35,946 nt of DNA from JAGDZR01 sp049115695. Lineage in GTDB: Bacteria > Bacteroidota > Bacteroidia > Cytophagales > Cyclobacteriaceae. The translations under genes were made by a program, and so were the position numbers. Positions 1 through 7,863 of the stretch are shown here, one piece after another; within the stretch, counting starts at the first letter, position 1; each line of letters starts with the position of its first letter. The stretch is from contig JAGDZR010000026.1 of NCBI GenBank assembly GCA_049115695.1, positions 1 through 35,946 on the forward strand, read 5' to 3'. The notes below the pieces were generated by a model. That model saw only the letters and a list, made by a program, of their open reading frames with translations, searched no databases and had not been told where the DNA came from.

Positions 1-3000
1 TTACAGTGAGCGTTTCCATGACGGACAGTTTAGGGAATGAAGGAACTGCCGTAGCTGCAACAAGCAGTTATGACGGAACAGCACCAACTGGATACAGTGT
101 TGCCATCGATACAGTTGCCCATGGCAATCAGACGATCAGTTTTACACTATCAGGAGGAGAAAGTACAAACATCACCTACAGCTATACCATCAGTAGTGAC
201 AATGGCGGCAGCATTTTACTCAATGATCAGGCATATACTGATCCAACCACCATTACGGACCTGGATATTTCGAGTTTATCCGAAGGGGTGTTAACTGTGA
301 GCGTTTCCATGACAGACAGTTTGGGGAACGAAGGAACTGCCGTAACTGCAACAAGCAGTTATGATGGCACAGCACCATCTGGTTACAGTGTTGCCATTGA
401 TACAGTTGCCCATGGTAATCAGATGATCAGCTTTACACTATCAGGAGGAGAAAGTACAAACACCACCTACGGTTATACCATCACCAGTGACAATGGTGGC
501 AGTGTCTCGTTAAACGATCAGGCATATACTGATCCAACCATCATTACTGATCTGGATATTTCCAGCCTGTCTGAAGGGGTGTTAACTGTGAGTATTTCCA
601 TGACTGACAGTTTGGGGAATGAAGGTGCTGCTGTAACAGCAACGAGCACTTATGACGGAACAGCACCAACTGGATACAGTGTTGCCATTGATACAGTTGC
701 CCATGGTAATGAGACGATCAGTTTTACACTATCAGGAGGAGAAAGTACAAACAGCACCTACAGCTATACCATCACCAGTGACAATGGTGGCAGTGTCTCG
801 TTAAACGATCAGGCATATACTGATCCAACCATCATTACTGATCTGGATATTTCGAGTTTATCCGAAGGTGTACTTACTGTTAGCGTTTCCATGACTGACA
901 GTTTAGGGAATGAAGGTGCTGCTGTAACAGCTGCATCCGGCTTTGATACCACCTCTCCAACGACCGGAATCGATACGCTTAGCACGGAAGATACGACTCC
1001 AATGATCACAGGTACAGTGGATGACGCAACGGCTTCACTTGTGGTTAAAATAGACAATCAAACACTGAATGCCACCAATAGTAGCGGTGTTTGGAGTGTG
1101 TTGACCGAACCATTGGGGACTGGAACTTATGATGTTACCGTTGAAGCATCAGATTCAGCAGGAAATGCAACGACAACTTTATTTGAAAATGCAGTAACCA
1201 TCGAATCAGGGATTGATTATCTCGCGCTAGATTCTTTGGCATTGGTCAAGCTGTTTCAGGCCACTGAAGGGACAAATTGGAATGATCAAACCGGCTGGTT
1301 GAGTGCGGACCTGAGTGATTGGTTTGGTCTGACAATAGCAAATGGGCGAGTAACCGCTATTGATCTGTCCTCAAACGGCTTAAAGGGAACTATTCCAGCC
1401 TTTACAACAGGCCTGGATGCTGTTACGAATATGAATTTGTCAGCTAACGAACTTCACACCATTGAATCTGTTGCCACCTTGACAAGTCTGGAAACGCTTA
1501 ACATTTCTGGGAATGCGCTGGATTTTTCTGATCTGCTAGCACTCATAAATGGCACCTACACTTTGACGTACAGCGATCAGGATTTGGTTTTGGATGCGAC
1601 AACAGTTTTGACTGAAATTGGGACGACCTACACGGTTGATCGTACAGTTGTCGGAGCAGATACTTATAAATGGTATTACAATGGTGAAGTGATTTCGCAA
1701 TCGAGTTCAGCGTTTGACATTGCGATCGATGGGTTCGAAAATGAAGGCACTTATTTTGCTGATGTCACCAATGATCAGTTGCCAAACATGACATTGAGTA
1801 CCAATCCTATTCAGATCAAAGTTTCATCGATTGAACGTGATTCAATTTCGCTAATAGGCATCTATGAATCAATTGCAGGTGAATCAACAACTATTAGCGA
1901 TTGGACTGCTGCATCAATCATTGAATGGCCGGAAGTCACTATTGCAAATGATAGAGTTGTTGGATTAAATCTGAGTGATTTAGGCCTTTCAGGTGAAATA
2001 GGTGAGGAGTTGTTGGATGTTACTGAACTGGAGGAAATCAACCTCTCGAATAACCAAATAAAACTTGTGCCGTCTTTGGCATCACTTGATAGTTTGAAAT
2101 CAGCCAACCTCACGCATAATCACCTTGACTTTGCCACCATCGAAGCAAACTACGGATTAGAGGCAGTTGATTATGGCAATCAGGTGCCATTGGGTATTGC
2201 GTTTGATGCTGTTAAAGTAAGTCGCTCAGCAAACCACATGGTAACGCTTGAAACCCGGGGAACGAATTTGAGCTATCAGTGGAAACTGAATGGGGATACT
2301 ATTTCTGGGGCTACAGGAAGCACCCATGAAATTCTGGATATAGGAATTGACAACATGGGTGATTACACGGTGGAGGTGACCAGTGAATTGGCTGGAGGTG
2401 TGGTACTGGAAAGCGCTCCTCAGACTGTGTTGGCGGTGGCTGATATCAGGTTTACACCCGCATTCAATTTTGCAGATGGTACTCCGGGTATTTTATCCGA
2501 GGGCGAAGGTTTGCTGTTTCGTGTGACTGATTCGGGTCCATATGATACGGTGAGCATTGTTGACATACAGGCACAATCCATTCTGTTCAATGACGTGGTA
2601 TTGGGAGATTATTTGATGTTGGCAAGAACTGAAGCCAATGAATCACAGGGGAGTGATTTTGTGGAATTTATTCCTACCTATTACACCGGAGTGATCGATT
2701 GGGATTCAGCCACTGTGTTGGAACTTAGAGAAGGGATCGATGATACTTTGAACATGGTCAGAATACCCCCACCATTGTCACCATTCGATCAGGGTATAGT
2801 AAACCTTACGGTAAGCAGTGAATTGGTTGATGCTGCGAATGGTAGAATTGAGTCAAGGAGGAGAGTGAAGAAAGCCGGTTGTTCTTTGAGAAGAAGGACC
2901 ACTGGTGGAGGAGGTAGATTGGAAGAAGATATCTGGGAGCTGGTGGTGTACAAAGAGACTGACGAAAATGGAGAGGTCAATTTCGGCAACCTTCCGGAAG

Positions 3001-3410
3001 GATTTTATCGCATCAATGTGCAATACCCTGGTGTTCCAATGGACCCCACCTCATTTGTAGAGTTTGAGATTGGCGAGGAAGAGGCAAATGTTGAGTACGA
3101 TTTGGAGGCAAATATCACAGAAGAAGGAATTGTGGTGGAACTGATTGAGGCGCTAGGATTCAAAAAAGCAATCGAACTGAGTATTGAAGTTTATCCCAAT
3201 CCTGTCAGTGATCTTCTGAATATTCGAACCGATGCTGGGAATGCAGAATTCGTGCTGTTTGATTTGGAAGGACGACAGTTGTTAAGAGAAAATAGACAAT
3301 TTCACTCAGTTGAGACATTTGATGTCAGCCGATTTGATAAGGGTATTTACCTGATCAGGATCATCGCAAATGATGCTTTTGTTTCCAAAAAGTTGATCAT
3401 TAACAGATAG
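1..3410 (+). CDS. Giant T9SS-sorted Ig-like/LRR surface protein, 3' part (5' end outside window)
   Basis: The frame is open from the first base, so the gene begins upstream; the first in-frame start-like codon (GTG at 6) lies inside a repeat and is not a real start. Visible order: three full 97-residue Ig-like repeats (about bases 69-941), an Ig-like unit beginning TTSPTTGIDTLSTEDTTP, a leucine-rich segment (about 1210-1530), an Ig-like unit, a second short LRR segment (about 1950-2130), another Ig-like unit (YQWKLNGDTISGATG), an Arg-rich motif (RRRVKKAGCSLRRR, about 2860-2900), a carboxypeptidase-regulatory-like fold (DENGEVNFGNLPEGFY) and a C-terminal T9SS type A sorting domain (EVYPNPVSDLLNI ... 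KGIYLIRI ... KKLIINR). The role is probably export across the outer membrane and surface attachment as an adhesin. The family and secretion route are clear; the ligand is not. Confidence 0.9.
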   Translation, partial: TVSVSMTDSLGNEGTAVAATSSYDGTAPTGYSVAIDTVAHGNQTISFTLSGGESTNITYSYTISSDNGGSILLNDQAYTDPTTITDLDISSLSEGVLTVSVSMTDSLGNEGTAVTATSSYDGTAPSGYSVAIDTVAHGNQMISFTLSGGESTNTTYGYTITSDNGGSVSLNDQAYTDPTIITDLDISSLSEGVLTVSISMTDSLGNEGAAVTATSTYDGTAPTGYSVAIDTVAHGNETISFTLSGGESTNSTYSYTITSDNGGSVSLNDQAYTDPTIITDLDISSLSEGVLTVSVSMTDSLGNEGAAVTAASGFDTTSPTTGIDTLSTEDTTPMITGTVDDATASLVVKIDNQTLNATNSSGVWSVLTEPLGTGTYDVTVEASDSAGNATTTLFENAVTIESGIDYLALDSLALVKLFQATEGTNWNDQTGWLSADLSDWFGLTIANGRVTAIDLSSNGLKGTIPAFTTGLDAVTNMNLSANELHTIESVATLTSLETLNISGNALDFSDLLALINGTYTLTYSDQDLVLDATTVLTEIGTTYTVDRTVVGADTYKWYYNGEVISQSSSAFDIAIDGFENEGTYFADVTNDQLPNMTLSTNPIQIKVSSIERDSISLIGIYESIAGESTTISDWTAASIIEWPEVTIANDRVVGLNLSDLGLSGEIGEELLDVTELEEINLSNNQIKLVPSLASLDSLKSANLTHNHLDFATIEANYGLEAVDYGNQVPLGIAFDAVKVSRSANHMVTLETRGTNLSYQWKLNGDTISGATGSTHEILDIGIDNMGDYTVEVTSELAGGVVLESAPQTVLAVADIRFTPAFNFADGTPGILSEGEGLLFRVTDSGPYDTVSIVDIQAQSILFNDVVLGDYLMLARTEANESQGSDFVEFIPTYYTGVIDWDSATVLELREGIDDTLNMVRIPPPLSPFDQGIVNLTVSSELVDAANGRIESRRRVKKAGCSLRRRTTGGGGRLEEDIWELVVYKETDENGEVNFGNLPEGFYRINVQYPGVPMDPTSFVEFEIGEEEANVEYDLEANITEEGIVVELIEALGFKKAIELSIEVYPNPVSDLLNIRTDAGNAEFVLFDLEGRQLLRENRQFHSVETFDVSRFDKGIYLIRIIANDAFVSKKLIINR
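69..941 (+). repeat. Three tandem 291-bp repeats encoding 97-residue Ig-like domains
   Basis: The codon run starting TATGAYGG recurs at 69, 360 and 651, exactly 291 bases apart. Each unit encodes YDGTAPTGYSVAIDTVAHGN, then SFTLSGGESTN and LTVSVSMTDSLGNEG with few changes. The array continues upstream of the window, because bases 1-68 are the end of another unit. High DNA similarity between units points to recent amplification. Confidence 0.93.
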
Positions 3411-3414
3411 TATC

Positions 3415-3447
3415 AGAGCTGACCCTGTCATGAATGGGGTCGGCTTT
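3415..3447 (+). terminator. Stem-loop terminator candidate after the first adhesin gene
   Basis: Bases 3418-3425 (GCTGACCC) pair with 3437-3444 (GGGTCGGC) around an 11-base loop. The stem extends outward by A-T, G-T and A-T pairs and is followed by a short T run (TTT). It lies 5 bases after the stop codon at 3410. It also makes the upstream in-frame ATG at 3430 an unlikely start for the next gene. Confidence 0.6.
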
Positions 3448-3510
3448 CATGTATTCGAAAGACCCAATCGCTGGAATTTGATTAACTTTTCCTATTCTAA
3501 ACAAGTCACT

Positions 3511-5700
3511 ATGACTCGCCAACTCTATTTCATTGCATTATTATGCTGCTCGATTATTGGGGTTTCACAACCTTATGTGCATCGCATCGACAGTGAAATA
3601 AAAATCGATGGGGTTGTCAATGAACCTGTGTGGGAAAGTATTGAACCACTTCCATTGACGCAGCATTGGCCCACTTTTCAGGGCGAGATTACAGAGCGTT
3701 CGGAGATTAGAATAGCCTATGATGACGAGTACATCTATCTGAGCGCAAGATGCTGGGATAGTGACGCAACTGGTATTCAGGGAACATCATTTCAGCGAGA
3801 TGACATCTCTCAAAAATCTGATCAGGTCAACCTAATGCTCGATCCATACAATGATAATGAGAACGTACTTTCATTTATATTGACACCTACTGCGGCTCGA
3901 TGGGACATTGCAGTGAAGAATGATGCCCAGGGAAATGATGCAGTTAGTTTCTCATGGAATAGTTATTGGATTGGTACATCGACAGTGGATGATAAGGGAT
4001 GGTATGCCGAAATGCGAGTTCCATTTGCCAGCCTGCGTTTTCAACCTGTGGATGGTACAGTCACCATGGGCATGATGGCCTATCGATATTGTTCAAGGAA
4101 ACGCGAAATGAATATTTTTCCGGTTGTGCGACCTGACTGGGGATTCATGAGCTTTTTTAAAGCCTCGCAGGCCCAGGATGTAGTGTTTGAAGGGATAGAG
4201 AATAAGCGACCCTGGTATACCGCTCCTTATGCATTAGGTGGTATCGGCCATCATCATGAAGACAATGAGGAGGGAGTTTATGAAAGACGCAAGGACCAGA
4301 ATTATCAAGTGGGCCTGGACATACAGCATGCCTTAACTGACAACCTCAATTTGGACTTGACGGTTAATACTGATTTCGCTCAGGTTGAAGCAGATAATCA
4401 GGTAATCAACCTGTCCAGGTTTTCAATTTTCCTGCCAGAAAAACGCAAATTCTTTTTAGAACGTTCCAGTACTTTCGATTTTAAATTAGATCTCAATAAC
4501 AACCTGTTTTATAGTAGGAGAATTGGTATTCAGGATGGGATATTGACGCCTATGTATGGTGGTGCCCGATTGGTGGGAAGAGTCGGGAAATGGGATGTAG
4601 GACTTATCAATATGCAATCCAGGTCAAGAGGTGATTATACTTCGGAAAACTTTGGGGTACTAAGGCTCAGGAAGAATGTGCTCAATCCCCGTTCCTATAT
4701 TGGAGGTATGATGACTTCACGAGTTGATCTTGACGGCTCGACCAACATTGCCTATGGTATTGATGGTATTATCAATATGTTCAAACAGGACTATTTGCAA
4801 ATCAACGTGGCACAGAGCTATGATACCAATGATGCGGAAACGGCCGGCCTTATTGATAAATCAAGGGTTTACCTGATGTGGGAGAACCGCATTGTAAATG
4901 GTTTTGGGTACCGGTTTAGCTACAGCAATGTAGGCTCAGACTACAATCCAGGATTGGGTTTTGAACGGAGATTTGACTTTTCCCAAGTAGGTGATTGGTT
5001 GTATTATAGTTGGTTTGCGCCGGAGGAGTCCAAACTCCGTCAAACGACCATAACAGCGTTTGGGAATGCATCTATCAACAATTCATCAGGCAATTTGGAG
5101 ACCACCACACTAGGGCTGAGCAGTCAGTGGACCTGGGACAGAGATGCTCGATTTTCGGTCGGATTGGAGCGCTTCTCAGATCGGGTGCCCGGTGACTTTA
5201 GTTTGTCCGATGATATTCTCATTGTCGCTTCGGATTACAACAATCTTTCAGCCTCTATAGATTACTCGACACCCGCGGTGAACTTTTTCGTCATCAATGT
5301 GGGAGGGCAAAAGGGTACTTTTTACGGTGGCGACTTGTCAGCCGCATACATTTCACCAGAGATCGTCTTTAATAAGTACCTGCAGATGGAAGGCACCTAT
5401 CAATATTCCTTTGTGAATTTTGAAAACATAGGGGAGCAGTTCAGGAGTCACCTGGGTCGAATCAACCTGGTAACATCATTTAGTGTGAAGTTTTCATTGT
5501 CTTCGTTTGTACAGTTTAATTCTCTCAATGAATTAGGTGCAATTAATGCTCGTTTCAGGTACAATCCTGTGGATGGCAATGATTTGTACCTGGTGTACAA
5601 TGAAGCTTTAAATACCAATCCCATGTCAGTAGATCCGGAATTGCCCATCTCAGATGGTCGCGCGATCATGGTCAAGTATATTCATACATTTAGGCTGTAA
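3511..5700 (+). CDS. DUF5916 outer-membrane protein with N-terminal CBM9-like domain
   Basis: The protein is 729 residues from the ATG at 3511. That start is chosen because it gives a signal peptide (MTRQLYFIALLCCSIIGVSQ); the in-frame ATG at 3430 lies in the preceding terminator hairpin and adds a non-signal extension. Residues about 20-215 form a carbohydrate-binding family 9-like domain (KIDGVVNEPVWESI, YDDEYIYLSARCWD, WYAEMRVPFASLRF). The rest matches DUF5916, with the typical stretch FAQVEADNQVINLSRFSIF followed by PEKRKFFLER and NNLFYSRRIG, and a C-terminal half of alternating beta strands ending KYIHTFRL, as expected for an outer-membrane barrel. The substrate of this family is not established; carbohydrate binding is inferred from the CBM9 fold. 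It is a single gene between unrelated neighbours, 73 bases before the next start. Confidence 0.9.
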   Translation: MTRQLYFIALLCCSIIGVSQPYVHRIDSEIKIDGVVNEPVWESIEPLPLTQHWPTFQGEITERSEIRIAYDDEYIYLSARCWDSDATGIQGTSFQRDDISQKSDQVNLMLDPYNDNENVLSFILTPTAARWDIAVKNDAQGNDAVSFSWNSYWIGTSTVDDKGWYAEMRVPFASLRFQPVDGTVTMGMMAYRYCSRKREMNIFPVVRPDWGFMSFFKASQAQDVVFEGIENKRPWYTAPYALGGIGHHHEDNEEGVYERRKDQNYQVGLDIQHALTDNLNLDLTVNTDFAQVEADNQVINLSRFSIFLPEKRKFFLERSSTFDFKLDLNNNLFYSRRIGIQDGILTPMYGGARLVGRVGKWDVGLINMQSRSRGDYTSENFGVLRLRKNVLNPRSYIGGMMTSRVDLDGSTNIAYGIDGIINMFKQDYLQINVAQSYDTNDAETAGLIDKSRVYLMWENRIVNGFGYRFSYSNVGSDYNPGLGFERRFDFSQVGDWLYYSWFAPEESKLRQTTITAFGNASINNSSGNLETTTLGLSSQWTWDRDARFSVGLERFSDRVPGDFSLSDDILIVASDYNNLSASIDYSTPAVNFFVINVGGQKGTFYGGDLSAAYISPEIVFNKYLQMEGTYQYSFVNFENIGEQFRSHLGRINLVTSFSVKFSLSSFVQFNSLNELGAINARFRYNPVDGNDLYLVYNEALNTNPMSVDPELPISDGRAIMVKYIHTFRL

Positions 5701-5773
5701 GGGATTAAAGGCATTTATGCCATATTTCTAATCGCTATTGACGGATTTGATTGTTTCGGCTTACATTTAATGC

Positions 5774-7531
5774 ATGAGTAAGTCCAAATATGTATTGGTT
5801 GGATCCTTGTTGATAGTTCCGCTTGTTTTCACACCGGGATTGATCGACATGGCTTTGATGGGAAGATACATGGGGCTCGCTGCATGCTTGTTTGCACTTG
5901 TATTGATCACCCCATTTCAGATTGAAATTCCTACAAGCAGGAAAGCGAAGGGAGTCGTCATGATTTATGCACTGTTCGTGCTGCTCAATTTCTGCTCGAT
6001 GGCATGGTCCATTAACCCTGAAGAAGCCTTTTTTGAATCCTCAAAGTTGCTTTTAGGCTTCCTCGTTTTTGTGTTTATCTGGCAGTTGCAAAGCGATGAA
6101 TTGATGACATGGTTACTGCATGTTGTGCTGTTGGTATCAGTGATCTATCTCATCATTGTTGGATATCAGTTGATTAATTTGAATGATCTCTCGGGAGAAA
6201 GTATCGATACCATTACAGGCATCAACGGACATAAAAATCAATTGTCCAATTTCCTGCTATTGTTACTGACTTTTTTAGCGATTGGAGGAGTACAGCGTGG
6301 TTACAAGTTTCGATTAGTCTCCATTTTTTTGTCGATCCTGGTGCTAGGTGTGATACTAATGCTAGGCACACGATCTACCCTGGTAGCAATTGTGGTTTCG
6401 CTTTTCAGTGTGGGCATACTCAAAGCATGCCTAAGCAGGTTTAAATGGGTAAGGATGGGGGCCATAATGACTGTAGTAGGAGTTGGCATTGCAGTCTCGC
6501 TATTGCTGAAGTCCGATCTTCAATTTTTTGATACTCTGAGAGCGTCAGTTGAGGCCAGCGCAGAAGGAAGAATTGGGCTGTGGCAGAATAGTTATGAAAT
6601 GGCGGTTGAGCACCCTGTTTTGGGAGTAGGTGCCGGCAATTGGAAGACGCACTTTCCTGATTATGGATTGTCGCAGTTTCTATATCAGCCTACGCAGTAT
6701 GGCTTTCAAAATGCTCAAAGACCACATAATGACTATTTGTGGATATGGACGGAAACAGGTACCATGGGTTTGTTATTGTTTCTCACAATGCTCTTGCTGT
6801 TGTTTGGGCAGTCAATTGTTCATCTCAAAAAGCATGCACGCAATGAGCACCTGGTCTTGCTAGGTGGATTAGTGGCCTTTCTGACCTTCTCTTTTTTCAC
6901 CTTTCCAAAAGAGCGCATTGAGCATATTTTACTGTTTAATGTTTTGTTGGGGCTGTTGCTTGCACAAGCAAGTAGTCAATCGGATAGGCCTGTCAACTTA
7001 GCGAAGATGAAGCCCCTTGTGCTAACAGGATTACTACTGGTACTCATTGTAGGTTTTCAACGAGTCTCAGGAGAATATCACATGGCTAAGGCGATTGAGG
7101 CAAGACAAGCGGAGGATTATTTACGCGTCAAAACTTACACGGAAAAGGCATTTAGTTGGGTTTTTCAAATTGACAATTATGGTATGCCGGTGAAATGGTA
7201 TCAGGGGGTAGCTGATGTCAGTTTGGGCAATATGGATGCTGCTATGAAGGCTTTTAGAGAGGCATATGAGGTTGCACCCTACAATTTGAATGTGCTGAAC
7301 AACCTGGCATCCTCCCATGAAATGGCCGGTAATCATGAGCAGGCAAAAAACTTATATCAGGAAGCCATTCGGATCAGCCCTCATTTCGATGAAGCCAAAC
7401 TCAACCTGGCCGCTATTTTATTTAATGAAGGGAAATTGGAAGCTGCTTTGTCCTGGGTAAATGAGGTGACTTATGACAGTGACCGCAAACAGCAATACTT
7501 AAGGGTCATTAAAGAAAGGCTAGGGCAATGA
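5774..7531 (+). CDS. O-antigen ligase/polymerase-like (Wzy_C) membrane protein with C-terminal TPRs
   Basis: This is a 585-residue protein. Residues about 5-430 contain roughly ten hydrophobic membrane segments. The Wzy_C/O-antigen ligase signature is visible as EGRIGLWQNSYEMAVEHPVLGVGAGNW and, after it, RPHNDYLWIWTETGTMGLL, where His318 is the conserved loop histidine. Residues about 470-575 hold tetratricopeptide repeats (GNMDAAMKAFREAYEVAP, GNHEQAKNLYQEAIRISP, GKLEAALSWVNEV). Family members join or polymerise polysaccharide on a lipid carrier or on lipid A-core; ligase and polymerase cannot be separated by sequence. A remnant of a paralogue lies at 20495-20731, so this gene was once duplicated together with the adhesin behind it. 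In T9SS bacteria some cargo is anchored to A-type LPS, which makes the neighbourhood suggestive but not proof of a link. Confidence 0.88.
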   Translation: MSKSKYVLVGSLLIVPLVFTPGLIDMALMGRYMGLAACLFALVLITPFQIEIPTSRKAKGVVMIYALFVLLNFCSMAWSINPEEAFFESSKLLLGFLVFVFIWQLQSDELMTWLLHVVLLVSVIYLIIVGYQLINLNDLSGESIDTITGINGHKNQLSNFLLLLLTFLAIGGVQRGYKFRLVSIFLSILVLGVILMLGTRSTLVAIVVSLFSVGILKACLSRFKWVRMGAIMTVVGVGIAVSLLLKSDLQFFDTLRASVEASAEGRIGLWQNSYEMAVEHPVLGVGAGNWKTHFPDYGLSQFLYQPTQYGFQNAQRPHNDYLWIWTETGTMGLLLFLTMLLLLFGQSIVHLKKHARNEHLVLLGGLVAFLTFSFFTFPKERIEHILLFNVLLGLLLAQASSQSDRPVNLAKMKPLVLTGLLLVLIVGFQRVSGEYHMAKAIEARQAEDYLRVKTYTEKAFSWVFQIDNYGMPVKWYQGVADVSLGNMDAAMKAFREAYEVAPYNLNVLNNLASSHEMAGNHEQAKNLYQEAIRISPHFDEAKLNLAAILFNEGKLEAALSWVNEVTYDSDRKQQYLRVIKERLGQ

Positions 7532-7602
7532 GTTTGGATTCAGTTTGCGACACGAGTAATTCATTAAAAATCAACACTTTATTTAAAAATAAGTAAATTG
7601 TA

Positions 7603-7632
7603 GTGTTGACAAATAGCGAGTTGTGCTATTAA
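7603..7632 (+). promoter_or_regulatory. Conserved 30-base upstream element, copy 1 (candidate promoter)
   Basis: The element reads GTGTTGACAAAT, seven variable bases, then TNTGNNATTAA. The same layout occurs at 20798-20827 and 31171-31200. It ends 27 bases before the ATG of the 67-codon ORF. The constant distance to the next ATG in all three places (27, 26 and 21 bases) argues for a promoter or an operator close to the transcription start. It does not fit the usual Bacteroidota -33/-7 pattern well. Confidence 0.5.
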
Positions 7633-7659
7633 GAGACGAAAACCAAATCAACTTAGCCA

Positions 7660-7863
7660 ATGTATCTAGCCTCAGTCAACACCTGCTATCGTCTGATAGT
7701 CGATTCGATCAGGGTATATAAATACCTTTTCATTACGTCAAGTGTTGGGGTGTTCATATCGGCATCTTTCAGACCTGAGGTAGGAACTATTGGGAGAATA
7801 TCACTTTTCTTACTGTCCAGATTTGATGAGTACGTTGTACATCTAAAATGTCAGCTGAGATGA
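7660..7863 (+). CDS. Small conserved leader ORF (67 codons), ATGA-overlapping the giant adhesin gene
   Basis: The ORF encodes MYLASVNTCYRLIVDSI, then a variable middle, then SASFRPEVGTIGRISLFLLS and RFDEYVVHLKCQLR. An ORF of exactly the same length precedes the paralogous adhesin (20854-21057), with ATG and stop in matching positions despite many substitutions between. The stop overlaps the adhesin ATG as ATGA (bases 7860-7863), the classic layout for translational coupling. A 30-base conserved element sits 27 bases upstream. Against it, substitutions between the two copies are not strongly biased to silent sites in the middle, there is no recognisable domain, and strong conservation of bases 7774-7837 could instead reflect an RNA element or gene conversion. 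The function is unknown. Confidence 0.45.
   Translation: MYLASVNTCYRLIVDSIRVYKYLFITSSVGVFISASFRPEVGTIGRISLFLLSRFDEYVVHLKCQLR

Noticed and set aside
3430..3510. Upstream ATG extension of the DUF5916 gene
   Set aside because: The ATG lies in the loop of the terminator hairpin and the added residues hide a good signal peptide starting at 3511.
5707..5725. Short palindrome GGCATTTATGCC after the DUF5916 gene as a terminator
   Set aside because: The stem is five pairs at most with a two-base loop and no clear T run; too weak to call.
7848..7859. Alternative ATG four codons upstream for adhesin 1
   Set aside because: The paralogue starts at the position equivalent to 7860, and only that start gives the ATGA overlap in both copies.
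7633..7859. Known riboswitch in the conserved adhesin leader
   Set aside because: No core motif of a riboswitch class that I know was found, and the conservation can be explained by the small ORF or recent duplication.
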